NCBI RefSeq assembly: GCF_900111255.1
Contig: NZ_FOGP01000002.1
Location: 186,001-250,000 of the forward strand
Direction: 5' to 3'
DNA: 64,000 bases
DNA from: Parafannyhessea umbonata
GTDB lineage: Bacteria > Actinomycetota > Coriobacteriia > Coriobacteriales > Atopobiaceae
Position 1 is the stretch's first letter. The number at the start of each line of letters is the position of its first letter. The position numbers and the translations under genes are program-made. The notes beneath the pieces were generated by a model. It did not search any database, was not told the origin of the DNA, and saw only the letters and a program-made list of their open reading frames with translations. Below are positions 29,413-38,322 of the stretch, one piece after another.

Positions 29413-30945
29413 ATGCCCTGCACCACCCTGCTCGTCGGCAAGAAAGCGAGCTATGACGGGTCCACGATCATCGCGCGCAACGAGGACTCCCCCAGCACCG
29501 TCTTCACCCCCAAGAAGTTCGTCGTGATCCAGCCCGACGAGCAGCCGCGCCGCTACCGCTCGGTCCTTTCGCACGTCGAGATCGACCTTCCCGACAACCC
29601 CATGCGCTATAGCTCTGTCCCCGACGCCACCCCCAAGGACGGCATCTGGGCCGAGGCCGGCGTGAACCAGAAGAACGTCGCCATGAGCGCCACCGAGACC
29701 TTGACCTCGAACGAGCGCGTCCTGGGCGCGGACCCGCTGGTGTGCCTGAAGAAGGCCAGGGGCACCGAGGGCCAGCCGGGCTACGAGCCCGAGGTGGCTG
29801 GCGGAATCGGCGAGGAGGACATGACCACCATCGTCCTACCCTACATCTCGTCCGCGCGCGAGGGTGTCGAGCTTCTGGGCTCCTACCTCGAGAGGTACGG
29901 CACCTACGAGATGAACGGCATCGCCTTTAGCGACGTCGACGAGATCTGGTGGCTCGAGACCGTGGGCGGCCACCACTGGATCGCCGCGCGCGTGCCCGAC
30001 GACGCCTACGTGGTCATGCCGAACCAGCTGGGCATCGACTCCTTTGACCTCGACGACGCCATGGGCCAGAAGCGCAACTACATGTGCTCCGCCGATCTTC
30101 GCGAGTGGATGGAGGAGAATCACCTCGACCTCACGATCGCAGGCGAGGACGCCCAGGAGGGCATCCACTTCTTCAACCCGCGCGAGGCCTTCGGGAGCCA
30201 CAGCGACGCCGACCACGTCTACAACACCCCGCGCGCCTGGGCAATCCACCGCTTCCTCAACCCCCACAGCGGCTTCGCCGTCGGCTCCGACGGATGGGGC
30301 CCGGAGGACGACGACCTGCCCTGGAGCCTCGCGCCGCAGCGCAAGGTAACCATCGAGGACGTCAAGTACGCGCTCTCGCTGCACTACCAGGGAACCCCGT
30401 TTGACCCCTACGGCGCTGCGGGCACCGAGGCGACGCGCAACGCCTACCGTCCCATCGGCATCAACCGCAACGGTCAGCTCGCCGTCATCCAGCTGCGCCC
30501 CTACGCCCCCGAGGCCTGCCGCGCAATCCAGTGGATGGCCTTCGGCTCCAACGCCTTCAACGCGCTGGCACCGTTCTACGCCAACGTCAACAGGACGCCC
30601 GAGTACCTCGCCAACACCTGCCCGCACGTCACGACCGAGAGCTTCTACTGGACGAACCGCCTGATCGCGGCGATGGCCGACGCGCACTTCAACAGCTGCT
30701 CGATCCACATCGAGCGCTACCAGGAGGCCGTGGGCTCCTGCGGTCACCAGATTCTGAGGGAGACCGACGCGAAGCTCTGCGAGCAGTCCGATGATCCGGA
30801 CTACGACCAGGCCGCGCCCGCGCTCGAGGAGGCAAACGAGCGCGTCGCCGCCATGCTGCGCGAGAAGACCGACGAGTGCCTCTCGAGCGTCCTTCTTACC
30901 GCCAGCTTCGGCATGAAGAACGGCTTCGCGCGAAGCGACGGATAG
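29413..30945 (+). CDS. C69-family dipeptidase
   Basis: 510 aa from the ATG at 29413, preceded by GGAGGCAGC. C69 (PepD) enzymes are N-terminal-nucleophile hydrolases; the candidate nucleophile is Cys3 (MPCTTLLVGKKASYDGST), followed by IIARNEDS. ETLTSNERVLGADPLV, GGHHWIAARVPDD and FNPREAFG are further family blocks. There is no signal peptide, so it probably hydrolyses dipeptides in the cytoplasm, although some relatives are exported. Monocistronic; the downstream gap holds a 15-bp perfect inverted repeat. Confidence 0.9.
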   Translation: MPCTTLLVGKKASYDGSTIIARNEDSPSTVFTPKKFVVIQPDEQPRRYRSVLSHVEIDLPDNPMRYSSVPDATPKDGIWAEAGVNQKNVAMSATETLTSNERVLGADPLVCLKKARGTEGQPGYEPEVAGGIGEEDMTTIVLPYISSAREGVELLGSYLERYGTYEMNGIAFSDVDEIWWLETVGGHHWIAARVPDDAYVVMPNQLGIDSFDLDDAMGQKRNYMCSADLREWMEENHLDLTIAGEDAQEGIHFFNPREAFGSHSDADHVYNTPRAWAIHRFLNPHSGFAVGSDGWGPEDDDLPWSLAPQRKVTIEDVKYALSLHYQGTPFDPYGAAGTEATRNAYRPIGINRNGQLAVIQLRPYAPEACRAIQWMAFGSNAFNALAPFYANVNRTPEYLANTCPHVTTESFYWTNRLIAAMADAHFNSCSIHIERYQEAVGSCGHQILRETDAKLCEQSDDPDYDQAAPALEEANERVAAMLREKTDECLSSVLLTASFGMKNGFARSDG

Positions 30946-30972
30946 CGACGCCCAAGGCGCCACGGCACCACC

Positions 30973-31017
30973 GGGCAGCCACTGCTCCCGCCACTTTGGC
31001 CCGAGCAGTGGCTGCCC
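30973..31017. repeat. Perfect 15-bp inverted repeat, possible transcript-end hairpin
   Basis: GGGCAGCCACTGCTC (30973-30987) and its exact reverse complement (31003-31017), with a 15-base loop. It follows the C69 gene but lacks a U-tract, so intrinsic termination is doubtful; it may protect the 3' end of the transcript. Confidence 0.6.
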
Positions 31018-31085
31018 CTCGCAAAATGACAGCATTTGATGGAAAATAGCACGGTGTCCAAAGCATCAGACAGGGAGAGGTTCGC

Positions 31086-31748
31086 ATGGCACAGAACGCC
31101 GCAACCCTAGGGTCCGAGCGCAGGTACTCCATTGGAGAAGAGATCGCCAACGCGGTCTCGCACGGCGTAGGTGCGCTGCTGTCGGTTGCCGCCCTCGTCG
31201 TAATGATCGTCTTCGCCTGCATCCACGGCGGAGGGACCCACCTTGCCGCCGCGCTCCTGATGGGCATCTCGCTCGTGCTGGAGTTCCTGTTCTCGACGCT
31301 CTACCACGCACTCACCCACCCCGGCGCAAAGCGCGTCTTCCGCATCTTCGACCACAGTGCCATCTACCTGCTCATCGCAGGCAGCTACGCCCCCTTCGCG
31401 CTCATCACGCTCGCCGGTCGCGGTGGCATGGGGCTCGCCGTGCTCGTGTGGTCCATCGCGGCTGCAGGCATCGTCCTCGAGTGCCTCCTGCGCGAGCGAC
31501 AGCCGCACTGGGTCAGCGTCGCCATCTATCTGGCGCTGGGGTGGCTCGTCCTCTTCCACATAGGCGACATCGTCGAGCTGCTTGACCCCGCGGCCTTCGG
31601 CCTTCTTCTGGCGGGTGGCCTCTGCTACACCATCGGATGCGCGTTCTACCTCGCCAAGAAGGTTCCCTTCCTGCACTTCGTGTGGCACCTCTTCGTCCTC
31701 GCGGGCGCCACGTGCATCACTCTTTCCGCCCTCATCTTCATCATCTAG
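31086..31748 (+). CDS. Hemolysin III / PAQR-type membrane protein
   Basis: 220 aa, seven predicted membrane helices. RYSIGEEIANAVSHGVGALL at the N-terminus, STLYHALTHPGAKRVFRIFDHSAIYLLIAGSY-type sequence in the middle (here SAIYLLIAGSYAPF) and the HFVWHLFVLAGA block match the YqfA/hemolysin III branch of the PAQR family. The conserved His and Asp residues of the metal site (SHGVG, FDHS, HFVWH) are present. Despite the name, membrane homeostasis roles are more likely than hemolysis. RBS GGGAGAGG. It precedes the GGDEF gene by 16 bp. Confidence 0.9.
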   Translation: MAQNAATLGSERRYSIGEEIANAVSHGVGALLSVAALVVMIVFACIHGGGTHLAAALLMGISLVLEFLFSTLYHALTHPGAKRVFRIFDHSAIYLLIAGSYAPFALITLAGRGGMGLAVLVWSIAAAGIVLECLLRERQPHWVSVAIYLALGWLVLFHIGDIVELLDPAAFGLLLAGGLCYTIGCAFYLAKKVPFLHFVWHLFVLAGATCITLSALIFII

Positions 31749-31764
31749 CTAGGACAGCCACCGC

Positions 31765-33426
31765 ATGGACTTCAACGTCATCGACCAGAGTATTCGCCGG
31801 CTTATAGTGCGCGCGCAGTACCAGCGCTATGAGGCGGGGGCAGACTACCTCAAGACCGCGCGGGAACTCGTGCGTCAGGGGACCGCACGTCAGGATGACG
31901 CCATACTCTCGTTTGGCTACTACTTTCTGGCCGAGGCGCTCTACAACCTGCATCCCTGCACCGGCGAGTACGCGGAGGTGCTCCTGAAGGCCATAGCCAG
32001 CCAGAAGCGCGCTGACGAGAACATCATGCTCGGTCGCTCCTACATCTTCCTCGCAGCCGACGCCGCAAACCACAACGACAAGGCACTCTCGTTCGACTAC
32101 CTTCTTGAGGCTCAGCACTGCTGCATCGACGCCGACAGCTTCGAGGGCGCCATGCTCTCGGGCGCCATCAGCTACAACACGGGCTATCTCTACGGCGAGC
32201 TTGGTGAATATCGTCACGCACTGGAGCACATGGTCATGGCCGAGAGCTTCTACCGCGGATACGAGGAGAAGGGCGTACCCACCAACACGCTCTCGACCAT
32301 AGTGATGGAAGGCGTCTACCACCTGAATCTGGGCGAGAAGGACGCCGCGCGACGAGATCTGGAGAGGGCGAGTAGCTTCGAGCGCTCCCTTGGTCGGAAT
32401 GCCGCACTGGCGGACCGCACCATGATGAGCCTGCTCAAGATCAAGCTCTGCCTGAGCGATGGCACGAGGACCGAGGCGAAGGCGGAGGCACGCGAGGTCA
32501 CGCAGGACATCAAGAGAAACGGGCTCTCCCCCGACCTGGTCGGGGACGTCTGCGTCATCGCATCAGACCTGATTGACGCCCGTCTTGCCGAAAGCGCCGA
32601 GGGGCTCCTCGTGGCAGCCGAGCCCCTGGTCAAGAAGATCGACATACCCTTCCTTACCCTCGTGCTCATCAAGCAGCAGATTCGCCACGCCCGGCTCGTG
32701 GGCGACGTCCAAACCCTCTGCCCGCTCATGAACGACTACTTCGACCTCAACGAGCGCCTCGACGAGGACCACAAGCGCTCGACGGCATACGCGATCGAGC
32801 TCCGCAAGTCCATGGAGGAGATGCGCGACAAGGAGGAGCACTTCCTCAGGGAGAACGCGAGACTCGCCCGCGAGGCGGAATACGACGCGCTCACGAAGCT
32901 TCCCAACAGATACCTTCTGACCAACGTCTCGAACGACGAGTTCGAGCTCGCCTACCACGCAAAGACGAAGCTCGGCCTCGAGATCTTCGACATCGACGAC
33001 TTCAAGCGCTTCAACGACACGCACGGCCACCAAATGGGCGACGTCGTCCTCACGCGCGTCGCCGACGTCCTGAGAAACGTCGTGGCAGACAACGAGAACG
33101 TCTTCGCGGCGCGCTACGGCGGCGACGAGTTCGTCATGCTCTACCGGGACAAGACCGATGAGGAGGTCATCAAGATCGCGGAGCGCATCCGGGACGACGT
33201 CGCGTCGATCACCTGCAGGGGAATCGATCCCGGCGACATCAAGATCACGCAGGGCATCAGGAACTCCCTGCCCATCAGCAGCAACAAGGTCTGGGACTAC
33301 CTCTCGGTGGCCGACTACGCGCTCTACGAGGCAAAGCGGAAGGACAAGGGCGGCATCGCACTGACCGACCGCCCTGCACCGGCCGACAAGGACTTCCTCC
33401 TGAGCGGAGTCAGGCTCCTCTCCTAG
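31765..33426 (+). CDS. Soluble GGDEF diguanylate cyclase with an N-terminal TPR-like region
   Basis: 553 aa. Residues 1-350 are helical with alternating aromatic and Ala positions typical of tetratricopeptide-like repeats (YYFLAEALYNLHP, SYIFLAADAANHN, YNTGYLYGELGEYRHAL). After a short coiled linker comes a GGDEF domain from about residue 370: EYDALTKLPNR, FDIDDFKRFND with GHQMGD, and ARYGGDEF. All catalytic signatures are intact, so it should make c-di-GMP. The inhibitory I-site RxxD before GGDEF is absent. No membrane segment, so it is cytosolic and presumably controlled through the TPR region. Probably co-transcribed with the hemolysin III gene. Confidence 0.88.
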   Translation: MDFNVIDQSIRRLIVRAQYQRYEAGADYLKTARELVRQGTARQDDAILSFGYYFLAEALYNLHPCTGEYAEVLLKAIASQKRADENIMLGRSYIFLAADAANHNDKALSFDYLLEAQHCCIDADSFEGAMLSGAISYNTGYLYGELGEYRHALEHMVMAESFYRGYEEKGVPTNTLSTIVMEGVYHLNLGEKDAARRDLERASSFERSLGRNAALADRTMMSLLKIKLCLSDGTRTEAKAEAREVTQDIKRNGLSPDLVGDVCVIASDLIDARLAESAEGLLVAAEPLVKKIDIPFLTLVLIKQQIRHARLVGDVQTLCPLMNDYFDLNERLDEDHKRSTAYAIELRKSMEEMRDKEEHFLRENARLAREAEYDALTKLPNRYLLTNVSNDEFELAYHAKTKLGLEIFDIDDFKRFNDTHGHQMGDVVLTRVADVLRNVVADNENVFAARYGGDEFVMLYRDKTDEEVIKIAERIRDDVASITCRGIDPGDIKITQGIRNSLPISSNKVWDYLSVADYALYEAKRKDKGGIALTDRPAPADKDFLLSGVRLLS

Positions 33427-33473
33427 GAAGGCCTCGTCCCTCTCGCCCAATCAAACGGCCATCGCAAGCGAGA

Positions 33474-33507
33474 ACGAGCCCCGCGGTCCCAAGACCACGA
33501 GGCTCGT
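33474..33507. terminator. Hairpin between convergent GGDEF and wall-hydrolase genes
   Basis: 15-pair stem including two wobbles (33474-33488 with 33493-33507, loop CCAA), but no U-tract. Termination is inferred from the convergent arrangement. Confidence 0.45.
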
Positions 33508-33543
33508 GACGTATGTCGGCTTGGCTTGCTTGCGTCGGGCTTC

Positions 33544-34683
33544 CTACGCGAGCGCGATTCCCATGAGCCAGCCCCAGCGCGGGGTGACGGTGGTGCTGTA
33601 GTAGCTGATCCAGCTGTCCAGGCTGATGGTGCGGATGTAGCCGACGTTGTCCATCATCATGCCGCCGCCAATGTAGATGCCGATGTGGCCGTAGATACGC
33701 CCGGCCGTCGTGTGCGCGTGCGTCGAGACGGCCACGATCATGCCTGGCTTGATGGCCGACTTGTCGGAGCTGTGGCAGTACGAGTTGTACATGTCGTTGG
33801 CATTGCCCGAGGCATAGCCAAAGCCCGCGTTCGAGAACACCTGCGAGACCCACATGGCGCAGAGGCCGGGACCGGGAGACGGCGTAGAGGCGCAGGCGTT
33901 CAGCACCGCCGCCTGCGAGCCGGTGGTCGACCCCGGGTCGACGATCCTGCCGGTGACGTCGACCGCCTTAGAACCCGACGACGCGGCTGCCGCCCGCTGG
34001 GCGGCTCGCTCCTGGGCCATGGTGGCAAGCTCGGAGTCGCGCTGCGCCATGAGGTCCTTAACCTCCTGGCTCAGACCATCGATGGTGCTCTGGGCCTCGG
34101 CCTGCTTGGCCTGCATCTGGTCCAGCTGCTCCTGCTGCTGGGCACTCAGGGCCTCGAGGTCAGCTTTCTCCTGCTCGAGCTGCCGCTTCTGGTCCTCGAG
34201 CTGCTGCTTGAGCAACTTGACGGACTCGATCATCTCGCGGTCGTTCTCGCTGATCTTGTCCATGTAGTAGATGTTCGACGCGAGCTCCTCGAGCGATGTG
34301 GAGGACAGCAAAACCGAGAGGAAGTCGTTTCCGCCGGCCTTGTACGCCGCGCTGATGCGCTTGGAGAGGATCTCCTGCTTCTTCTCGAGCTCCTCCTGCT
34401 TCTTGTCGATGCCGGCCTGGACCTCGTCGATTTGCTTCTGCTTGTCCTCGATCTGGCCGAGGGTCTTCGACTGCTCCTCCGAGAGCCTCTCGTAGTCGGC
34501 GGCGATGGCGTCAAGCGTGGCCTGAGCCGAGTCAAGCTGCGCCTGTGCGTCGGAAAGGCTGCTGTTGGCGGCGTCGATGTCATCCTGGGTGACGCCCCAG
34601 GCAAGACTCGGTACGCTGAGCGCGGCACCGGTACCCAACAAAAGCCTGAGCGCGTCTCTCCTGCTAAAGTTCCTGGAATCCAA
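33544..34683 (-). CDS. CwlO-like coiled-coil protein with a C-terminal CHAP/NlpC-like peptidase domain
   Basis: 379 aa from a TTG at 34683, which has AAGGGGA upstream. The leader FSRRDALRLLLGTGAALSVP carries a twin-arginine-type SRRxxL pattern and a likely cleavage after AWG. Residues 30-230 form two long coiled coils, as in CwlO/PcsB-type hydrolases that FtsEX regulates. The C-terminal domain (about 255-379) has a candidate nucleophile Cys in GLCAMWVSQVF and a His in YGHIGIYIGGGMMMDN, as expected of CHAP or NlpC/P60 cysteine peptidases. It probably cuts peptidoglycan peptides during growth or division. Monocistronic. Confidence 0.85.
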   Translation of the reverse strand: MDSRNFSRRDALRLLLGTGAALSVPSLAWGVTQDDIDAANSSLSDAQAQLDSAQATLDAIAADYERLSEEQSKTLGQIEDKQKQIDEVQAGIDKKQEELEKKQEILSKRISAAYKAGGNDFLSVLLSSTSLEELASNIYYMDKISENDREMIESVKLLKQQLEDQKRQLEQEKADLEALSAQQQEQLDQMQAKQAEAQSTIDGLSQEVKDLMAQRDSELATMAQERAAQRAAAASSGSKAVDVTGRIVDPGSTTGSQAAVLNACASTPSPGPGLCAMWVSQVFSNAGFGYASGNANDMYNSYCHSSDKSAIKPGMIVAVSTHAHTTAGRIYGHIGIYIGGGMMMDNVGYIRTISLDSWISYYSTTVTPRWGWLMGIALA

Positions 34684-34800
34684 AATCAGTCCCCTTGTTC
34701 GATTGAGCTGCGTTCAGAAGGTCGATCTCGGTTACGGGATATGATACTCCCCCGCGCCCAAAACGCACCATGTCCATCGCACAAGTTCCACGACGGGTCG

Positions 34801-34825
34801 GACGCTTTCGGACGCTTTCGGACGC
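34801..34825. repeat. Short 10-bp tandem repeat (2.5 copies)
   Basis: GACGCTTTCG occurs twice in a row and is followed by GACGC, in the gap between metY and the wall-hydrolase gene. No function is evident. Confidence 0.6.
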
Positions 34826-34884
34826 GGGGGAGAAGGACGCGCGCGGCACCTTGCGGCGCATGGCGCGGCGCAAGGCGGCTCGCT

Positions 34885-36162
34885 CTAGATGCTTGCCAGC
34901 GCCTGCTCGAGGTCGGCGATGATGTCGTCGGTCCCCTCGAGACCGCAGGAAAGGCGCACCATGGCGGGGCTGATGCCAGCGGCGACGAGCTCCTCGTCGC
35001 TCATCTGGCGATGCGTGGCACTCGCAGGGTGCAGGCAGCAGGTGCGCGAGTCCGCCACGTGCGTCTCGATGTTGCAGATCTTGAGCGCGCCCATGAAGCG
35101 CTCGGCCGCCGCGCGGCCGCCGGCCACGTCGAACGAGACGACGCCGCAGGTCCCGTTCGGCATGTACTTCTGGGCGAGGTCATAGTAGCGGTCGCCCTTG
35201 AGGCCGGGGTAGCGGACGGACGCGACCTTGGGGTGCGTCGCCAGGAACTCCGCCGCAGCCTGGCCGTTCTTGCAGTGCTGGGGCACGCGCACGTGGAGGC
35301 TCTCGAGGCCAAGGTTAAGGTAGTAGGCGTTCTGCGGGCTCTGGATGGACCCGAAGTCGCGCATCAGCTGAGAGGTGGCCTTGGTGATGAAGGCACCCTG
35401 CTGGCCAAACTTCTGTGCATAGACGATTCCGTGGTACGACTCGTCAGGAGTCGTCAGGCCGGGGAACTTGTCGGCATGGGCCATCCAGTCGAAGTTGCCC
35501 GAGTCGACGATGGCGCCGCCGACCGCGCTGCCATGGCCGTCCATGTACTTGGTGGTCGAGTGCGTGACGATGTCCGCGCCCCACTCGATCGGCCTGCAGT
35601 TGACCGGCGTCGGGAAGGTGTTGTCCACGATCAGGGGCACCCCGTGGGCGTGCGCCGCCTCCGCAAACATCTGGATGTCGAGCACGGCCAGCGCCGGGTT
35701 GGCAATGGACTCACCGAACACGGCCTTGGTGTTGGGCCTGAAGGCGGCCTCGAGCTCCTCGCGAGAGCACGTGGGCGACACGAAGGTGGACTCGACTCCC
35801 ATCTTGGCCATGGTGTGGGCCAGGAGGTTGTACGAGCCGCCGTAGATCGCGGAACTGGCGACCACGTGCCCGCCATTCTCGCAGATGTTGAACAGCGAGA
35901 AGAACGTGGCAGCCTGGCCCGATGAGGTCAGCATGGCGGCAGAGCCACCCTCGAGCTGGCAGATCTTCTTCGCGACCGCGTCGTTGGTCGGGTTCTGAAG
36001 GCGCGTGTAGAAGTAGCCCTCGGCCTCGAGGTCGAAGAGCTTGCCCATGTCCTCGGAGCTGTCGTACTTGAATGTCGTCGACTGGACGATGGGAACCTGG
36101 CGCGGCTCCCCGTTGCCCGCGACGTAGCCACCCTGCACACAGCGAGTCTCAATAGAGCTCAT
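34885..36162 (-). CDS. metY: O-acetylhomoserine sulfhydrylase / aminocarboxypropyltransferase
   Basis: 425 aa PLP enzyme that makes homocysteine (or cysteine) directly from an O-acetylated amino acid and sulfide. The ATG at 36162 has GGAG five bases upstream. TRLQNPTNDAVAKKI, TSSGQAATFFSLFNI, ASSAIYGGSYNLLAHT and VDNTFPTPVNCRPIEWGAD are the Cys/Met-metabolism signatures; the PLP lysine is in VTHSTTKYMDGHG. The FxxF-rich insertions and length favour MetY over MetB/MetZ. No SAM riboswitch was recognised in the 286-bp upstream gap. Confidence 0.93.
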   Translation of the reverse strand: MSSIETRCVQGGYVAGNGEPRQVPIVQSTTFKYDSSEDMGKLFDLEAEGYFYTRLQNPTNDAVAKKICQLEGGSAAMLTSSGQAATFFSLFNICENGGHVVASSAIYGGSYNLLAHTMAKMGVESTFVSPTCSREELEAAFRPNTKAVFGESIANPALAVLDIQMFAEAAHAHGVPLIVDNTFPTPVNCRPIEWGADIVTHSTTKYMDGHGSAVGGAIVDSGNFDWMAHADKFPGLTTPDESYHGIVYAQKFGQQGAFITKATSQLMRDFGSIQSPQNAYYLNLGLESLHVRVPQHCKNGQAAAEFLATHPKVASVRYPGLKGDRYYDLAQKYMPNGTCGVVSFDVAGGRAAAERFMGALKICNIETHVADSRTCCLHPASATHRQMSDEELVAAGISPAMVRLSCGLEGTDDIIADLEQALASI

Positions 36163-36448
36163 TCTTGCTCCAATCCCAGGCACAACGCCTGCGTATCAGC
36201 TCGTTTGATTCCTAACATGCTCTCATAGCGTCAGACCATACTACCCGATGTTTAACTTCATTGACGCAAAGGGCAATCCGTCCAGACTGGCCACGCCCTT
36301 CTCAACCGCTCTTTTTCAGGTTCCCAAAAGTTGATTTACAGTTTCCCTCAAACGTCATGCTTCCCTCGTAGCATCGGACCCGGTAGGAGTCTTGAGTGGC
36401 GTCGAAGTTGGTACTTTGACATCAAGGAAGCGACGAGAGGAGACTCCG

Positions 36449-38314
36449 ATGACCACTTCAGGACGGCCAACGCAGGACAAAACGAACATGGACGTCAGGG
36501 CGGCCCAGCGCATGCTCGGCGAGGGATGCCTCAGGAGCCGAGGCCATGCGGGACGACAGCAGGCCCTGACGCGCATGGGAGTCCTCGTCACGACCGGAGC
36601 GCTCGTGCTGTCGCCCTTCCCCGCGCCAGCGATTGCATTGGAGTCCGACGGAAGCTCGGCGGGCTCTGCGACGGCCGCGGAGGGGCAGTGCGCCCAGCCG
36701 GACGAGGGCGCGCCTCCCGCAAAGCCCGAAGGCGACTCACCCGACGGAGCGGGCGCAAGCAGCACCCCCGGCGTTCCTCCCTCTGACGCGCCGGACGCGC
36801 AGGCCCCCGGCGGCACGGGACGGACAGACGCGCAGTCGTTTGACTACCAGGGAAGCTATGCGGGCACGCTCACGGCCGACGGCGAGAGCGTGAGTTCCGA
36901 GGACCAGATCGCGACGTCCACGGCGTCGGACCTTGTGGCCGCGCTCGTCCAGAACGGCGGCACCCTCACTGTCTCGGGCTCGACGCTGGGCAAGACGGGC
37001 GACGACGGCGACGGCGACAGGTGCAACTTCTACGGCGTCAACTCAATCCTGCTCTCCGTGGGCGAAGGCTCGCTCGCGAAGGTCTCCAACAGCACGCTGA
37101 CCTCGGACTCCACAGGCTCGAACGCGCTGTTCGCCACGGACTCGGGAACCATCTGGGCGAACGGCGTGACGATACGCACCAGTGCGGACAACTCACGCGG
37201 GCTCGATGCAACCTACGGCGGGACCATCGTGGCAAACGGCCTCTCGATCGAGACCGCGGGCGCGCACTGCGCAGCCTGCGCGACGGACCGCGGAGGCGGA
37301 AGCGTCAGCGTCACGAACTCCACCCTCCGAACGGCCGGCGTCGGCTCTCCCCTGGTGTACTCGACCGGCGACATCGAGCTGAACGGGTGCGCGGGCACCG
37401 CCACGGGAAGCCAGCTCGTTGCAATGGAGGGACTAAACACTGTCTTGATCGGCAACTCGACGCTCGAGGGCACGCTCGAGGGCAAGAGCGCGTCCGACCC
37501 CATCGCCGACGGCATCATCATCTATCAGTCCACCTCGGGCGACGCCGAGGCTTCGACCGGAAAGACGGCGACCTTCCAGGCCAAGGACTCGACGCTGAGA
37601 AGTGCGATCGCATCTGGGTCGATGTTCTACCTCACCAACACGTCGGCAGACATCGTGCTCTCTAACACCACGCTCGACTTCGACTCAAGCGCCGCGAGCC
37701 TCCTGATTGCCGCGGGAAACGACTCGAACGGCTGGGGCACCGCAGGCAAGAACGGCGCGACCGCCAGGCTCACGGGCATAGGCCAGACGCTCGGGGGCAA
37801 CATCGAGTCAGACACCATCAGCCAGGTGGACGTCTTCCTGACAGAGGGAACAACCTGGACGGGAGCGGCAGAGATCAGCGAGAACGCCACAGCGTCCACC
37901 AGCGACAGCCCCCTGAGCGTAAGCGTCGACTCCAGCTCGAGCTGGGTCGTGGCGGCCGACTCGACTGTATCGAACTTGACGGTCGAGAGCGGAGGAAGGG
38001 TGGTCGACACAAACGGCAAGACGGTCACGATCATGGCCGGCGGCAAAACGGTCGTGCAGGGAGACTCCGGCATCACCGTCACCGTTTCGGGTAGCTACTC
38101 CACGGACTACGACGCCTCGGCGGCCGGGTCCCTTGCCAGCGAGGCCATCGATCGCAGCACGTTCGACGAGGAGTACGGAACGCAGACGGCATTCTCCATG
38201 GATGGAAGCGCCGCGTCAGGCCAACGAGAGGCGACGGAGTCCCAAGGCGGATCGGACAACTGGTGGGACGGCTTCCTGAGCTTCTGGAGGGGCGTCTTCG
38301 GGATGGGCGGCTAG
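36449..38314 (+). CDS. Secreted beta-helix surface protein
   Basis: 621 aa from the ATG at 36449 (GAGAGGAGA upstream). A basic leader of about 45 residues and a hydrophobic segment (VLVTTGALVLSPFPAPAIA) form an extended signal peptide, followed by a disordered Pro/Ala/Gly region (about 65-130). Residues 150-560 consist of short strand-turn units rich in Asn, Thr, Ser and Gly (VSNSTLTSDSTGSNALF, VTNSTLRTAGVG, IGNSTLEGTLEG), the pattern of right-handed beta-helix adhesins. The C-terminus is Trp-rich (NWWDGFLSFWRGVFGMGG); there is no LPXTG motif. It ends 8 bp from the convergent pilD. Role in adhesion is inferred. Confidence 0.75.
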   Translation: MTTSGRPTQDKTNMDVRAAQRMLGEGCLRSRGHAGRQQALTRMGVLVTTGALVLSPFPAPAIALESDGSSAGSATAAEGQCAQPDEGAPPAKPEGDSPDGAGASSTPGVPPSDAPDAQAPGGTGRTDAQSFDYQGSYAGTLTADGESVSSEDQIATSTASDLVAALVQNGGTLTVSGSTLGKTGDDGDGDRCNFYGVNSILLSVGEGSLAKVSNSTLTSDSTGSNALFATDSGTIWANGVTIRTSADNSRGLDATYGGTIVANGLSIETAGAHCAACATDRGGGSVSVTNSTLRTAGVGSPLVYSTGDIELNGCAGTATGSQLVAMEGLNTVLIGNSTLEGTLEGKSASDPIADGIIIYQSTSGDAEASTGKTATFQAKDSTLRSAIASGSMFYLTNTSADIVLSNTTLDFDSSAASLLIAAGNDSNGWGTAGKNGATARLTGIGQTLGGNIESDTISQVDVFLTEGTTWTGAAEISENATASTSDSPLSVSVDSSSSWVVAADSTVSNLTVESGGRVVDTNGKTVTIMAGGKTVVQGDSGITVTVSGSYSTDYDASAAGSLASEAIDRSTFDEEYGTQTAFSMDGSAASGQREATESQGGSDNWWDGFLSFWRGVFGMGG

Positions 38315-38322
38315 GACCGCGT

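Noticed and set aside
33526-35925. 799-codon plus-strand open frame across the wall hydrolase and metY
   Set aside because: It spans two well-identified minus-strand genes and their intergenic gap; composition is low-complexity and no domain is visible.
36163-36448. Possible SAM riboswitch upstream of metY
   Set aside because: No recognisable SAM-I, SAM-II or SAM-IV core and no terminator/antiterminator pair could be drawn; only AT-rich promoter-like sequence is seen.
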